A DNA stretch of 64,000 nucleotides from Oscillospiraceae bacterium (GCA_017622995.1 JAGAQA010000008.1:38420-102419), one strand, 5' to 3'; counted from the first letter of the stretch, positions 27,412 to 36,720 are shown. The notes: a model not told the origin generated them from the letters alone. Translations and numbers: made by a program.

Positions 27412-28347
27412 ATGGGAATCGTTGTCATCGGAGCAGTTTTTGTGGACATCAAAGGATACCCGGAGGGGAATTACATTCCCGCGGGACGCAATGCAGGCCG
27501 TGTGGAGCAGATCTACGGCGGTGTTTCCCGAAACGTGACGGAGGATATTGCCAACTGCGAGCTGCGGCCCACCTTTGTGAGCCTGGTGGATGATTCGGCC
27601 ATCGGAGGCGATGTGGTGCGTCAGCTGAACAACCACAAGGTGAATACCCGCTTTGTCCGACAGGTGCCGGACGGTATGGGAACCTGGCTGGCGGTCTTTA
27701 ATCATGAGGGGGATGTGGTGGCTTCCATCTCCAAGCGTCCCAACCTGATGCCCATTCTGGACATTCTGGAGCAGAACGGGGAGGAGATCTTCGCGGATGC
27801 GGACGGTGTTGTGATTGAGGTGGACATTGAAAAGAGCATTGTGAAAAAGGCGCTGTCCCTGGCAAAGCAGTATGGAAAACCGGTCTACGGTGTGGTGGCC
27901 AATATGAGCATCGGCCTGGAGCGCCGGGATTTTCTGAAGGAAATGGACGCCTTTGTGTGCAACAAGCAGGAGGCCGGTATTCTCTTCTGTACGGATTATT
28001 CCCGGAAAACCGCCGAAGAAATGGTGGACATTGTGGCCCAAAAGGTGGTCCAGGCCCGGATTCCCCGACTGATTGTCACCATGGGTGCCGAGGGCGCGGT
28101 GTATGCGGATATGCTGGGCAAGGAAAAGGGCCTGTGTTCTGCCCGCCCCGTAGAGGTAAAGGATACCACTGGCGCCGGGGATGCCTTCTGCGCCGGTGTG
28201 GCGGTGGGCCTGACCTACGGCAAGGGCCTGAGAGATGCCTGCGAGATCGGCACCCATCTGGCAGCTTCCGTCATCGTCACCTCCGAAAATGTGTGCCCCC
28301 GTTTTCTGCCGGGAGAGCTGGGGCTGGAAATGGATGTGCCGGACTGA
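27412..28347 (+). CDS. PfkB-family carbohydrate/nucleoside kinase
   Basis: A 311-residue ribokinase-fold kinase. The N-terminal glycine region is IYGGVSRNVTEDIA and the catalytic PfkB signature is VKDTTGAGDAFCAGVAVGL with the base aspartate in GAGD. The substrate is not evident: ribokinase, adenosine kinase and pseudouridine kinase share this frame, and the N-terminal IGAVFVDIKGYP with GGVSRN is most like pseudouridine/sugar kinases. The stop overlaps the next gene, another kinase of the same superfamily, by one base. Confidence 0.85.
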   Translation: MGIVVIGAVFVDIKGYPEGNYIPAGRNAGRVEQIYGGVSRNVTEDIANCELRPTFVSLVDDSAIGGDVVRQLNNHKVNTRFVRQVPDGMGTWLAVFNHEGDVVASISKRPNLMPILDILEQNGEEIFADADGVVIEVDIEKSIVKKALSLAKQYGKPVYGVVANMSIGLERRDFLKEMDAFVCNKQEAGILFCTDYSRKTAEEMVDIVAQKVVQARIPRLIVTMGAEGAVYADMLGKEKGLCSARPVEVKDTTGAGDAFCAGVAVGLTYGKGLRDACEIGTHLAASVIVTSENVCPRFLPGELGLEMDVPD

Positions 28348-29174
28348 TGAACGAAAAACGAATTTTAACGGTGCAGGATCTGTCCTGTCTGGGCCACTGC
28401 TCGGCGCTGGTTGCCCAGCCGGTGCTGTCCGCCTGGGGGCATGAGGCGTGCCTGCTTCCCACAGCACTGCTTTCTACCCACACGGCATTTCCTGACCCCT
28501 ATATTTTGCAGCTATGCGGCAGTATGCCGGAAATTGTCCGCCATTGGCAGCGGGAGAAGCTGACCTTTGACGCCATCCTCATCGGGTATCTGGGCAGCGT
28601 CCGGGCCATCGACCAGGTAAGCGCCCTGGTGGATAGCCTTCTGGCCCCCGGGGGACTCTGCATTCTGGACCCCGTGATGGCGGATCACGGCAAGCTCTAC
28701 CGGGGCTTTGATATGGATTATGTTTCGGCCATGGGAAAGCTGTGCAGCCGGGCGGATATTCTGCTTCCCAACCCAACGGAGGCGGCGCTGCTGGCGGGGA
28801 AACCGTATCCGGAAACCATGACGGAGGAAGGGGCCCGGGGGCTTCTGTCCGGCTTCCCCTGGGAGAAGGTCATCCTCACCGGCGCTGTGGAAGGGGAAGA
28901 AACCATCGGTATTGCCATCAAGCAGGGCCCGTCCATTGCCTTCTATCACCACCCAAAAGCGCCCGGGTCCTTTCATGGCACCGGCGACCTGTTTGCCGCC
29001 TGCTTTACCGGGGCGCTGATGTCCGGTAAGCCTTTCCCGGATGCGGCCTGCTTCGCTGCCGGCTTTACGGGCAAGTGTGCCCAGTATACGTCTCAAAAAA
29101 CCGACCGCGCCTATGGCATTCGGTTTGAGCCCCTTCTCGGGCTCCTTACAAAAGAATCAGGTGAAGAAATATGA
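28347..29174 (+). CDS. Pyridoxamine/pyridoxal kinase family protein
   Basis: A 275-residue ribokinase-superfamily kinase of the PdxY/PdxK type, which phosphorylates B6 vitamers. It opens RILTVQDLSCLGHCSALVA, typical of the clostridial 'pyridoxamine kinase' group, has the ILDPVMADHGKLY segment and the anion-hole motif FHGTGDLFAACF. The ATG at 28347 shares a base with the upstream stop. Its pairing with a PfkB kinase suggests one salvage operon, but no B6 synthesis gene is nearby. Confidence 0.85.
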   Translation: MNEKRILTVQDLSCLGHCSALVAQPVLSAWGHEACLLPTALLSTHTAFPDPYILQLCGSMPEIVRHWQREKLTFDAILIGYLGSVRAIDQVSALVDSLLAPGGLCILDPVMADHGKLYRGFDMDYVSAMGKLCSRADILLPNPTEAALLAGKPYPETMTEEGARGLLSGFPWEKVILTGAVEGEETIGIAIKQGPSIAFYHHPKAPGSFHGTGDLFAACFTGALMSGKPFPDAACFAAGFTGKCAQYTSQKTDRAYGIRFEPLLGLLTKESGEEI

Positions 29175-29821
29175 AAAAAGAAACCATGATGAAAACCAAA
29201 CGGCTGCTGCTGCAGCCCATGAGCCCGGAAGCGCTGGAAGCCAAAATCCGCACGCTTACAGATCCTGAGCTGAAAAAAGCCTACGGGGAAATGCTTTCCG
29301 GCTGCAAGGAAAAGCCGGAGGACTTTCTGTGGTACACCCCCTGGCAGATGATCCGAAAGACGGACGGAAAGGCTTTGGGGGACCTGGGCTTTAAGGGAGC
29401 GCCCCGAAAGGGAACCGTGGAAATCGGCTATGGCATCGAGAAAGACTTTGAGGGCCAGGGCTATACCACCGAGGCCCTGGGTGCCATGCTGGACTGGGCC
29501 TTTGCCCAGGATAACGTATACGCTGTGGAAGCGGAAACGGATCCGGACAATGCCGCGTCCCAACACATTCTGAAGAAATTCAAATTTCTGCCCGCCGGGG
29601 AAGGGGAAGAAGGGCCCCGCTTCCGCAGGGAAAAGCCCCAAACCAGCTGGACAACCATCTACATGGGCTTCGGAATCAGCATAGGCTGTGCCATAGGCAG
29701 TCTGATGGAGAATATCGGCGCCGGTATGTGCTATGGCATGGCAATGGCCATGTGCCTGGGTGCTGCAATGGATGCCTCCCAGCGCAAGCGCCGCAAGGCG
29801 GTGCTGGAAGAGGAGACCTGA
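29171..29821 (+). CDS. GNAT N-acetyltransferase with C-terminal hydrophobic tail
   Basis: A 216-residue protein. The first ~165 residues are a GNAT domain of the RimJ/RimL type: motif A is seen around IGYGIEKDFEGQGYTTEALG and the ETDPDNAASQHILKKFKF segment follows. The last ~50 residues are a glycine/methionine-rich hydrophobic stretch (GISIGCAIGSLMENIGAG) followed by a basic end, unusual for a GNAT enzyme and suggesting membrane association. It overlaps the pyridoxal kinase gene by four bases. The substrate is unknown. Confidence 0.8.
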   Translation: MKKETMMKTKRLLLQPMSPEALEAKIRTLTDPELKKAYGEMLSGCKEKPEDFLWYTPWQMIRKTDGKALGDLGFKGAPRKGTVEIGYGIEKDFEGQGYTTEALGAMLDWAFAQDNVYAVEAETDPDNAASQHILKKFKFLPAGEGEEGPRFRREKPQTSWTTIYMGFGISIGCAIGSLMENIGAGMCYGMAMAMCLGAAMDASQRKRRKAVLEEET

Positions 29822-29849
29822 CTGCGTTCCGGTATTCCGCTGAAGGAAA

Positions 29850-29880
29850 TTTTCTCCCGGCCTGCCGGGCCGGGAGAAAA
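29850..29880. terminator. Hairpin after the GNAT gene
   Basis: A 13-bp stem TTTTCTCCCGGCC / GGCCGGGAGAAAA with a 5-base loop, 28 bases after the GNAT stop. There is no T run on the plus strand, so it may be a weak terminator. Confidence 0.5.
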
Positions 29881-29963
29881 AGCGCGTTTTCCGAAAAATA
29901 GGACTTGCATTTTCAGGAAAGCTGTGCTAGAACATCCAAGCTGTCAGGGTACAGCCTTCATAT

Positions 29964-30040
29964 CCGGGTGTGGCGAAGTTTGGTATCGCGCTTGAATGGG
30001 GTTCAAGAGGCCGCTGGTTCGAATCCAGTCACTCGGACCA
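29964..30040 (+). tRNA. tRNA-Pro (anticodon GGG)
   Basis: A full cloverleaf: acceptor CCGGGTG (29964-29970) pairs with CACTCGG (30030-30036), discriminator A, encoded CCA. The D stem is GCGA/TCGC and the anticodon stem CTTGA/TCAAG with loop ATGGGGT, giving anticodon GGG at 29998-30000. The T arm is GCTGG-TTCGAAT-CCAGT. A strong terminator follows at once. Confidence 0.96.
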
Positions 30041-30043
30041 AGC

Positions 30044-30077
30044 AAAAAAGAGGAAGCGAAAGGGCTTCCTCTTTTTT
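30044..30077. terminator. Bidirectional terminator after tRNA-Pro
   Basis: A 14-bp stem AAAAAAGAGGAAGC / GCTTCCTCTTTTTT. It ends one base before the stop of the leftward MATE remnant, so it can serve both strands. Confidence 0.85.
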
Positions 30078-30078
30078 G

Positions 30079-30543
30079 TTACCTGTTTTCACTGAGCCGC
30101 ATGTTTTTGGAGGCACAGCGTTTCATTGCCGGGATAGAGAGAACACAGACCAGAACAGTCAGAATATCGGCAGCAGGCTGGGAGGCATAGATACCACCCA
30201 CACCCAGCAGTTTCGGAAGAAAAAGAATGAAGGGAACATAGAACAGTCCCTGCCGGATCACGGAGAGAAACAGCCCATACCGGGCTTCCCCAATGGTCTG
30301 GTAGGTAATGGTCATCATGTAGCATAGACCAAAGGCTGGATACAGCGCCATTTGGGAGGTCAGCAGCCAGCGGCCATAGTCCACAATTACCGGATTGCTG
30401 TTAAACAGCAGAATCAGAGGCTTTGCCAGCAGAATATAGACTGCCTCCACCAGAACCGTCATCACCAGAGCGCCCTTAAGCGCAAAACGCACCGACTGAT
30501 GGAAACGATCCTCGTTTTTCGCGCCGAAGGCGTAGGATGCGAC
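30079..30543 (-). pseudogene. MATE-family efflux transporter, C-terminal remnant
   Basis: About 155 residues match only the last third of a MATE multidrug/cation antiporter: ASYAFGAKNEDRFHQSVRFA is the loop normally found in mid-protein, followed by four or five hydrophobic helices (LFNSNPVIVDYGRWLL, then YMMTITYQTIGEARYGLF). In the same frame an amber codon lies at 30544-30546, and sequence further upstream no longer resembles MATE. The N-terminal two-thirds are gone, so this is a decayed gene. The longest open part begins with GTG at 30492. Confidence 0.75.
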
Positions 30544-30614
30544 CTATTCATTGACCAAGTGGTCTGTTTGCGCGGAGCGGCAGAGCAGGTTCCTGAAATT
30601 CTTCACAAATGTTG

Positions 30615-30643
30615 TTGAAGCATTTTTCTAAGTGTGCTACAAT
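30615..30643 (+). promoter_or_regulatory. Promoter of the second cytidylate-kinase-like gene
   Basis: TTGAAG (30615-30620), a 17-base spacer and TACAAT (30638-30643), 63 bases before the start. Confidence 0.55.
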
Positions 30644-30706
30644 GTGCACATACCGGCAGGGGAACAGAGCATTCCCCCTATCACGGCACATATGGGAGGT
30701 ATCCTT

Positions 30707-31300
30707 ATGAAGCGTATCATTACCATTGGAAGAGAGTTTGGCGCGGGCGGCAGTGATCTTGGCCGCCGGTTGGCAAGGGAGCTGGGCATCGCCTACTATG
30801 ATCGGGACATTATTCTGCGCACGGCAAAGGCAAGCGACCATTTGACACCGGAGCAGGTTCGCCTTTGGGATGAGCGGGTGCCCATGGAATTTGGCTTCAC
30901 ACAAAGCCTGTTCAATTTCTACAGCCGTCCGCTGAGTGAAGAATTGTGGGACGCCCAGGTGCGGGCCATCCGGGCGCTTGCGGACAAGGAAAGCTGTGTG
31001 ATTGTGGGACGAAATGCGGATTATATTCTCAAGGAGTATGACCACTGCCTGCGTGTATTCATCCATGCGGACCGGGCCTGGCGGCTCCTGCGGGTCCGGA
31101 AGGAAATGCCGGATACACCCTGGAATGTTCTGGAATCAGACATGGATACCGCAGACCGTGCCCGCCGTACCTACTGTGAGAAAATGACCGGCCGTGCTTA
31201 CGGTGACAGCCGAAACTACGATCTGACGCTGTGTACCAGCACCCTTGGCCTTGAAAAAGCATACCAATTGCTTAAGAGTGCTGCCGAAATGATGGAATAA
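30707..31300 (+). CDS. Cytidylate kinase-like family protein (paralogue)
   Basis: A 197-residue P-loop kinase-like protein beginning MKRIITIGREFGAGGSDLGR. The REFGAGG loop, the LGIAYYDRDIILRTA segment and CVIVGRNADYILKEY are shared with the protein at 2600-3214. The ATG at 30707 is preceded by GGGAGG at suitable spacing. The length equals that of Cmk, but the P-loop lacks the usual GxxGxGK, as in the rest of this family; substrate unknown. It has its own promoter and stands alone. Confidence 0.85.
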   Translation: MKRIITIGREFGAGGSDLGRRLARELGIAYYDRDIILRTAKASDHLTPEQVRLWDERVPMEFGFTQSLFNFYSRPLSEELWDAQVRAIRALADKESCVIVGRNADYILKEYDHCLRVFIHADRAWRLLRVRKEMPDTPWNVLESDMDTADRARRTYCEKMTGRAYGDSRNYDLTLCTSTLGLEKAYQLLKSAAEMME

Positions 31301-31343
31301 TTTAGCGAATCCGTCGAATATGGACAGATGTCTTTCACTCGTG

Positions 31344-31380
31344 TTGACTTTCGAATACTAAAGTGGTAATATATTCGAAA
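31344..31380 (+). promoter_or_regulatory. Promoter with overlapping inverted repeat, amino-acid ABC operon
   Basis: TTGACT (31344-31349), a 17-base spacer and TAATAT (31367-31372). A perfect 9-bp inverted repeat TTTCGAATA / TATTCGAAA (31349-31357 and 31372-31380) brackets the spacer and -10 box, placed as a repressor operator would be. The regulator is unknown. Confidence 0.65.
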
Positions 31381-31465
31381 GATGATTGGGAGCAATTCCA
31401 TTCGTCTCTGCCGGGTAACCGGTGGAATTCCCGTTTTGGGAACAACAGAGGAAAGGATGAAAATT

Positions 31466-32242
31466 ATGAAAAAGTTGTTTGCACTGCTTTTTGCCGTTGT
31501 TATGGTTCTGTCCCTGGTTGCCTGCGGTGCCAAGCCCGCTGAGACCCAGGCTCCTGCCGCATCCGGCAAGAAGTGGAACATCGCCACTGACACTGTGTTT
31601 AAGCCCTTCGAGTATACCGATGCTTCCGGTAACTTCGTGGGTATCGACGTGGATATTCTCGCAGCCATTGCCGCTGACCAGGGCTTTGACTACGAGCTGA
31701 ACAGCCTGGGTTGGGATGCAGCCATTGCTGCCTGCCAGGCCCATCAGGCTGACGGTATGATCGCCGGTGCCTCCATCACCGATGAGCGTAAGGCCAGCGG
31801 CTGGATTTTCTCCGACGGCTACTACAACGCTACCCAGAGCATGACCGTTGCCGCTGATTCTGACATCACCGGCTTCGACGATCTGAAAGGCAAGGATGTT
31901 GCGGTTAAGACCGGCACCCAGGGTGCCTCCTACGCGGAAAGCCTGAAGGATCAGTACGGCTTTAATATTGTCTATTTCGAGGATTCTCCCACCATGTATC
32001 AGGCGGTTGTCGGCGGTCAGTGTGTTGCCTGCTTTGAGGATACCCCCATTATGCAGGCATCCATTAAGGACGGCGGCATGGCGCTGAAGGTTCTGGAGGC
32101 GACCGCAAACGCCGGCGGCGATTACGGCTTTGCCATCTTCGATAGCGCAAACCAGGAGCTGCTGGATATGTTCAATGCCGGTCTTGCCAACATTAAGGCG
32201 AACGGTACTTACGACAAGATTCTGGCCAAGTATCTGGGCTGA
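31466..32242 (+). CDS. Amino-acid ABC transporter substrate-binding lipoprotein
   Basis: A 258-residue periplasmic-binding-type protein (SBP_bac_3). The signal peptide LFALLFAVVMVLSLVACG ends in a lipobox with a lipidated cysteine, then an alanine-rich linker. The mature part has the family features TVFKPFEYTDASGNFVGIDV and KGKDVAVKTGTQGASYAES. The second ATG (31466) gives the classic signal peptide and suits AGAGGAAAGG; the first ATG at 31457 would add three residues. Permease and ATPase genes follow. The substrate is probably a polar amino acid; which one is not readable. Confidence 0.93.
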   Translation: MKKLFALLFAVVMVLSLVACGAKPAETQAPAASGKKWNIATDTVFKPFEYTDASGNFVGIDVDILAAIAADQGFDYELNSLGWDAAIAACQAHQADGMIAGASITDERKASGWIFSDGYYNATQSMTVAADSDITGFDDLKGKDVAVKTGTQGASYAESLKDQYGFNIVYFEDSPTMYQAVVGGQCVACFEDTPIMQASIKDGGMALKVLEATANAGGDYGFAIFDSANQELLDMFNAGLANIKANGTYDKILAKYLG

Positions 32243-32253
32243 GAAACAAGCCT

Positions 32254-32288
32254 GTAGGGGACGCCTGTAGGCGTCCCTTACTTTTTTA
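32254..32288 (+). terminator. Intra-operon attenuator between binding protein and permease
   Basis: A stem GTAGGGGACGCC / GGCGTCCCTTAC followed by TTTTTT, between the binding-protein stop and the permease start. Partial termination here would give more binding protein than membrane components, as is usual for such operons. Confidence 0.7.
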
Positions 32289-32312
32289 CATTATCAGAAA
32301 GGAGTCCTGAGC

Positions 32313-32987
32313 GTGATCCGCATTCTCTCCGTCTATGGCAATTTGCTGCTGCGTGCCATGGGACAGACGCTGGTGCTTGCGCTGTCCGGCCTGCTGTTTG
32401 CCTGTATTCTGGGCCTGATTTTTGGCTTGCTCAGTGTACTGAAAAACCGCATCTGCAACGCGATTTCCACCATTTTTGTGGATGTCATCCGTGGTGTCCC
32501 TATGATCGTTCTGGCGTTTATGATTTATTTCGGCGTTCCTCAGGCGATCAACGGCATTCTTTCCGGCAGTAAATTCACCCTTACCGCCCTTCAGGCCGGT
32601 ACCATTGCCCTGGCGCTGAACTGCGGCGCTTACATGGCAGAAATCATTCGTGCCGGTATTCAGAGTGTGGATCCCGGTCAGATGGAGGCAGCCCGTTCCC
32701 TGGGACTGCCTTATTGGCGCTCTATGGCACGGGTTGTTCTGCCCCAGGCCATTCGCACCATGATTCCCAGCATTATCAACCAGTTTATCATTACGCTGAA
32801 GGATACGTCCATTCTGTCGGTCATTGGCTTCCCGGAGCTTGTAAATACCGCGAAGAATGTGGTTGCCAATACCATGCGTGCCTTTGAGGTATGGGCAATC
32901 GTGGGCATCATGTATCTGATCATCATTACGCTGCTGTCCCGTCTGGCAAAGCGGCTGGAAAGGAGACTGAACCGTGGGCGTGAATAA
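32313..32987 (+). CDS. Amino-acid ABC transporter permease
   Basis: A 224-residue HisM-type permease with about five transmembrane helices. The conserved cytoplasmic EAA loop appears as [20 protein letters not shown], and [18 protein letters not shown] is typical. It starts with GTG after AAAGGAG and overlaps the ATPase gene by 14 bases. It would act as a homodimer with the ATPase and the binding protein encoded upstream. Confidence 0.94.
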   Translation: MIRILSVYGNLLLRAMGQTLVLALSGLLFACILGLIFGLLSVLKNRICNAISTIFVDVIRGVPMIVLAFMIYFGVPQAINGILSGSKFTLTALQAGTIALALNCGAYMAEIIRAGIQSVDPGQMEAARSLGLPYWRSMARVVLPQAIRTMIPSIINQFIITLKDTSILSVIGFPELVNTAKNVVANTMRAFEVWAIVGIMYLIIITLLSRLAKRLERRLNRGRE

Positions 32988-33720
32988 GAACAATGTGAAA
33001 ATCCACATTTCTCATCTGAAGAAGAACTTTGGCAAGCTGGAAGTTTTGAAGGATGTATCCACCGACATCTACGAAGGAGAGGTCGTGGTCATTCTGGGAC
33101 CCTCCGGCAGCGGTAAGTCTACATTGCTGCGCTGCCTGAATCGCCTGGAGGAAATCACCGGCGGGGAAGTGATTGTGGACGGCCACGATCTGACCGATAA
33201 GAAAACCGACCTCAACAAGGTTCGGGAAAAAGTGGGCATGGTGTTCCAGCATTTTAACCTGTTCAACAATCTGAATGTGATGGGCAATATGACCCTGGCC
33301 CCCACGGAACTCAAAAAAGCCACAAAGGCAGAGGCCAAGGAGCGGGCTTTGCAGCTGCTGGACCGTGTCGGATTGCTGGATAAGGCATCTGCCTATCCGG
33401 CGCAGCTGTCCGGCGGCCAGAAACAGCGTGTGGCCATTGCCCGGGCTCTGGCTATGAATCCGGACATTATGCTCTTTGACGAGCCAACCTCTGCGCTGGA
33501 TCCGGAAATGGTCGGTGAGGTTTTGCAGGTAATGAAGCAGCTGGCTGCCGACGGAATGACCATGGTGGTTGTCACCCATGAGATCGGTTTTGCCCGGGAA
33601 GTGGCAAGCCGGGTGATTTTCATGGAGGGCGGCTACATCGTGGAGGAGGGGACTCCTGACGAGGTCATCAACCACCCCAAGCAGCAAAGAACCATCGATT
33701 TCCTGAGTAAGGTATTGTAA
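32974..33720 (+). CDS. Amino-acid ABC transporter ATP-binding protein
   Basis: A 248-residue GlnQ/HisP-type ATPase. Walker A is GPSGSGKST, the signature motif [17 protein letters not shown], Walker [15 protein letters not shown], and the H-loop [10 protein letters not shown]. The GTG start overlaps the permease gene. A strong terminator follows at 33725. Confidence 0.95.
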   Translation: MGVNKNNVKIHISHLKKNFGKLEVLKDVSTDIYEGEVVVILGPSGSGKSTLLRCLNRLEEITGGEVIVDGHDLTDKKTDLNKVREKVGMVFQHFNLFNNLNVMGNMTLAPTELKKATKAEAKERALQLLDRVGLLDKASAYPAQLSGGQKQRVAIARALAMNPDIMLFDEPTSALDPEMVGEVLQVMKQLAADGMTMVVVTHEIGFAREVASRVIFMEGGYIVEEGTPDEVINHPKQQRTIDFLSKVL

Positions 33721-33724
33721 CACA

Positions 33725-33757
33725 GAGGGGCCTCCGGATCGGAGGCCCCTCATTTTT
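33725..33757 (+). terminator. Terminator of the amino-acid ABC operon
   Basis: Stem GAGGGGCCTCC / GGAGGCCCCTC with a GGATC loop, followed by ATTTTTC. Confidence 0.85.
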
Positions 33758-33783
33758 CGGTGCTTGGACACAATATGCCGCAA

Positions 33784-33819
33784 AAAAGCCGACCGGTTCT
33801 CCTGTGAACCAGCCGGCTG
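33784..33819 (-). terminator. Terminator of proBAC
   Basis: On the minus strand, stem AGCCGGCTGGTTC / GAACCGGTCGGCT (13 bp, two wobbles) with a T6 run, just after the proC stop. Confidence 0.85.
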
Positions 33820-33822
33820 CGG

Positions 33823-34608
33823 TTATTTCCCTAATTCTTTGTTTTTTGCATAGGCCGCGCAGACGCAGTCCATCACTGCCCCCCGGAAGCCCCGCTCCTC
33901 CAGAATCCGTACGCCTTCAATGGTGCTGCCGCCGGGGGAGCATACCGCGTCCTTCAGCGCGCCAGGATGCCGGTGGGTGGAAAGAAAGATTTCTGCCGCC
34001 CCTTCCAGGGTCATGGCCGCGTAGTCCAGAGCTTTGGCTCTGGGCAAGCCGCAGGCAACACCGCCGTCAGCCATGGCCTCCAGCATCAGATAGACATAGG
34101 CAGGGCCGCTGCCGGAGAGGGCGCTGGCCGCGTCAATGAGTCGCTCTTCCAGGGCATCCAGCAGACCACAGGGGGCCATATCCGCCAGCCAGTCGGCTCG
34201 TATTTCCTCTGTCACCAGGTCATTGGTGCAGTAAGGAATCACACCCTTGCCCACAGCGGTGGGGGTATTGGGCATGATACGGATGACCGGCAGCTGTGTA
34301 CCAACGAGCTCCTCGATCCGGGCGATTTCCAGCCCAGCCGCCATGGTGATGAGCAGCGGCTTTTTCTCCGCCAGCGTTTCCCGCAGGGGAAGAAGCAGCT
34401 CCTGCATCATATGGGGCTTTACCGCAAGAAAAATGCGTTCACTGTTTGCGGCAATTGCGGCATTGTCGGTATACAGTAGACCCAACTCCCGGGCCAATTG
34501 CTCCGCTTTTCCGGAGCGGTCTGTTACGGCAATGTCTTTTGTGCTTCTGCTCAGGGCCCTGGCAATGGCGCCGCCCATGTTGCCGCAGCCCAAAAATCCA
34601 TACTTCAT
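33823..34608 (-). CDS. proC: Pyrroline-5-carboxylate reductase
   Basis: A 261-residue NAD(P)H enzyme for the last step of proline synthesis. The Rossmann motif is [14 protein letters not shown] at the N-terminus, [13 protein letters not shown] follows, and the C-terminal helical dimer domain contains [20 protein letters not shown] and the [11 protein letters not shown] signature. It is the last gene of the leftward proB-proA-proC operon, and its ATG overlaps the proA stop. Confidence 0.96.
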   Translation of the reverse strand: MKYGFLGCGNMGGAIARALSRSTKDIAVTDRSGKAEQLARELGLLYTDNAAIAANSERIFLAVKPHMMQELLLPLRETLAEKKPLLITMAAGLEIARIEELVGTQLPVIRIMPNTPTAVGKGVIPYCTNDLVTEEIRADWLADMAPCGLLDALEERLIDAASALSGSGPAYVYLMLEAMADGGVACGLPRAKALDYAAMTLEGAAEIFLSTHRHPGALKDAVCSPGGSTIEGVRILEERGFRGAVMDCVCAAYAKNKELGK

Positions 34609-35834
34609 ACTCTTATATGCCCCTTTCCGTGAATGATGTATTTGTAGGTAGTCAGCTCCCGCAGGCCCATGGGTCCTCTGGCGTGGAGCTTTTGGGTGGA
34701 AATGCCCATCTCACAGCCCAGGCCAAATTCGCCGCCATCGGTAAAGCGGGTGGAGGCGTTTACATACACAGCCGCGCTGTCCACGTTTGCCGTGAAGTAC
34801 CGTTCCGCGACTGGGTCGGAAGTAACAATGGCTTCACTGTGACCGGTAGAATGGGCTGCTATATGCGCGACGGCCTCGCGAACATCCGCCACACATTTCA
34901 CCGCCAGGATGTAATCGAGAAATTCCGTGTCAAAGTCCTGCGCTCCCGCCGGTGTGCCGGAAATATACCTTGCTGCTTCTGTGTCAAGCCGTAGTTCGAC
35001 CCTCTGTCCCAGACGGGCATGGAGCTTGGGCAAAAATTCGGGAGCGATGGCCCGATCCACCAGCAGCACCTCTTCCGCGTTGCATACACTGGGGCGGCTG
35101 GTTTTGGCATTCTCGATGATGTTCAGTGCCATTTCCTGATCAGCGGTTCTTTCCACATAGACATGGCAGATCCCGGTACCGGTGGCGATGCAGGGGACCG
35201 TTGCCCTGCGGACACAGGCGTTGATCAGGCCCGCACCGCCCCGGGGAATCAGCAGATCCACATAGCCGTTGGCGGTCATGAGGGCTGTGGCACTGTCACG
35301 ACTGGTATCCTGCACCAAATTCACCGTCGTCTCGGGAATGCCCACAGAGCGAAGACCGGCTTGCAAAGCCTCTACAATGGCACCGGTACTGCGGAAGGCT
35401 TCCTTGCCGCCCCGGAGAATGCAGACGTTGCCGCTTTTCAGCGCCAGGGCTGCCGCGTCACTGGTAACATTGGGCCTGCTCTCATAGATGATGGCAATGA
35501 CGCCCATGGGAACCGTGACCTTATCGATCCGAAGGCCATCCGGGCGGGTGTGGCTTTCCAGAAGAAGGCCCACAGGATCGGGAAGCTGGGCAACCTCCCG
35601 GATGCCCTTTGCCATTCCCGCAATCCGCTCCGGGGTCAGGCGCAGACGATCCAGCATCACATCGGATACATGCCCCCTTGCAGCCTCCAGATCCTGTTCA
35701 TTGGCGAAAAGAATCTTCTCCGTTTCCGCAAGAAGGCTGTCCGCCATGGCATGAAGCGCCCTGTTCTTCTCCTGTTTGGTTAGGCAGGAAATAGATGATT
35801 TCGCGGCCTTTGCCGCTTCCAGCAAAGTCTTCAT
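34605..35834 (-). CDS. proA: Glutamate-5-semialdehyde dehydrogenase
   Basis: A 409-residue aldehyde-dehydrogenase-fold enzyme reducing glutamyl phosphate to the semialdehyde. Seen are [20 protein letters not shown], the nucleotide segment [14 protein letters not shown], and the catalytic cysteine region [12 protein letters not shown]. The ATG at 35834 is used because GGAGGA lies seven bases upstream; another ATG at 35840 would sit on that site. Two bases separate it from the proB stop. Confidence 0.95.
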   Translation of the reverse strand: MKTLLEAAKAAKSSISCLTKQEKNRALHAMADSLLAETEKILFANEQDLEAARGHVSDVMLDRLRLTPERIAGMAKGIREVAQLPDPVGLLLESHTRPDGLRIDKVTVPMGVIAIIYESRPNVTSDAAALALKSGNVCILRGGKEAFRSTGAIVEALQAGLRSVGIPETTVNLVQDTSRDSATALMTANGYVDLLIPRGGAGLINACVRRATVPCIATGTGICHVYVERTADQEMALNIIENAKTSRPSVCNAEEVLLVDRAIAPEFLPKLHARLGQRVELRLDTEAARYISGTPAGAQDFDTEFLDYILAVKCVADVREAVAHIAAHSTGHSEAIVTSDPVAERYFTANVDSAAVYVNASTRFTDGGEFGLGCEMGISTQKLHARGPMGLRELTTYKYIIHGKGHIRV

Positions 35835-35836
35835 AT

Positions 35837-36601
35837 TCATTCCTCCACAAATCTGGTGCCTACCGGCTTTCCCTCCACAATGTCGTAGAGCGAGGCAGGA
35901 TTGTTTCCGTTGGCGATGACCATCTCGCAGCCGCAGCCGAAGCACAGCTCTGCCGCCCGCAGCTTGGTCACCATGCCGCCGGTTCCTTGGCTGGTGCTGC
36001 TGACCCCGGCCAGCTTTTTGATGCTTTCGTCCAGGCCCCGCACCAGCGGAATCAGCTTGGCACTGGGATCGGTGTGGGGGTCGGCTGTGTACAGACCATC
36101 GATGTCCGATAACAGAATCAGAAGCTTGGCGCCGACGCTTTGGGCAACCCTTGCCGCCAGGGTGTCGTTGTCGCCGATGACGATTTCCTCAGTGGCAACC
36201 GTGTCATTCTCATTGATGATCGGGACTACCCCCAGTTCCAGAAGCCGGTTCAGGGTATTGGTGAAATTGGTATGGCGAATTTCACTGGTCAGGTTGTCTG
36301 CCGTAATCAGCAGCTGGGCAACGGTATGGTGATACTCGCTGAACAGCTTGTCATAGATGTACATCAGTTCGCATTGGCCCACAGCTGCCGCGGCCTGCTT
36401 GGTGGGGATGTCCTGGGGACGGCTCCGCAGCCCTAGCTTTCCCACACCCATGCCGATGGCTCCGGAGGAAACCAGAATCAGCTCGTGCCCGGCGTTGCGT
36501 ATATCGCTCATGGTCTTGCAGAGCGCTTCCACCCGCCGGATATTCAGCTGGCCCGTGGGGTAAGCCAGTGTGGATGTACCGATTTTGATAACAATGCGCA
36601 C
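35837..36601 (-). CDS. proB: Glutamate 5-kinase (no PUA domain)
   Basis: A 254-residue amino-acid kinase that phosphorylates glutamate to start proline synthesis. It begins [19 protein letters not shown], with [13 protein letters not shown] and [20 protein letters not shown] as substrate-binding segments. The C-terminal PUA domain of the E. coli enzyme is missing, which is the normal short form in many Firmicutes. It starts with GTG after AGGAGGAA. A 38-codon ORF ends two bases before this start. Confidence 0.95.
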   Translation of the reverse strand: MRIVIKIGTSTLAYPTGQLNIRRVEALCKTMSDIRNAGHELILVSSGAIGMGVGKLGLRSRPQDIPTKQAAAAVGQCELMYIYDKLFSEYHHTVAQLLITADNLTSEIRHTNFTNTLNRLLELGVVPIINENDTVATEEIVIGDNDTLAARVAQSVGAKLLILLSDIDGLYTADPHTDPSAKLIPLVRGLDESIKKLAGVSSTSQGTGGMVTKLRAAELCFGCGCEMVIANGNNPASLYDIVEGKPVGTRFVEE

Positions 36602-36603
36602 AG

Positions 36604-36720
36604 TTATTCCTCCTGTGTGAAAATATGGATTATTATATCACTTCGGCACTGTAAAGCAAATAGAAAATACATCAGGGACAGCAGATTTTGCATTGTTTTA
36701 TATATTTCTTTCACGTTCAT
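36604..36720 (-). CDS. Possible 38-aa leader ORF upstream of proB
   Basis: An ATG at 36720 with AAAGGAT just upstream opens a 38-codon ORF ending at 36604, two bases before the proB GTG; its last codons contain the proB ribosome site. The peptide (MNVKEIYKTMQNLLSLMYFL at the start) has a hydrophobic middle and no proline run, so it is not a classic attenuation leader. Translational coupling is possible. The proB promoter lies inside it, which argues that it may be fortuitous. Confidence 0.3.
   Translation of the reverse strand: MNVKEIYKTMQNLLSLMYFLFALQCRSDIIIHIFTQEE
36632..36659 (-). promoter_or_regulatory. Possible promoter of proBAC
   Basis: On the minus strand, TTGCTT (36654-36659), a 16-base spacer and TATAAT (36632-36637), about 30 bases before proB. 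Confidence 0.6.
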
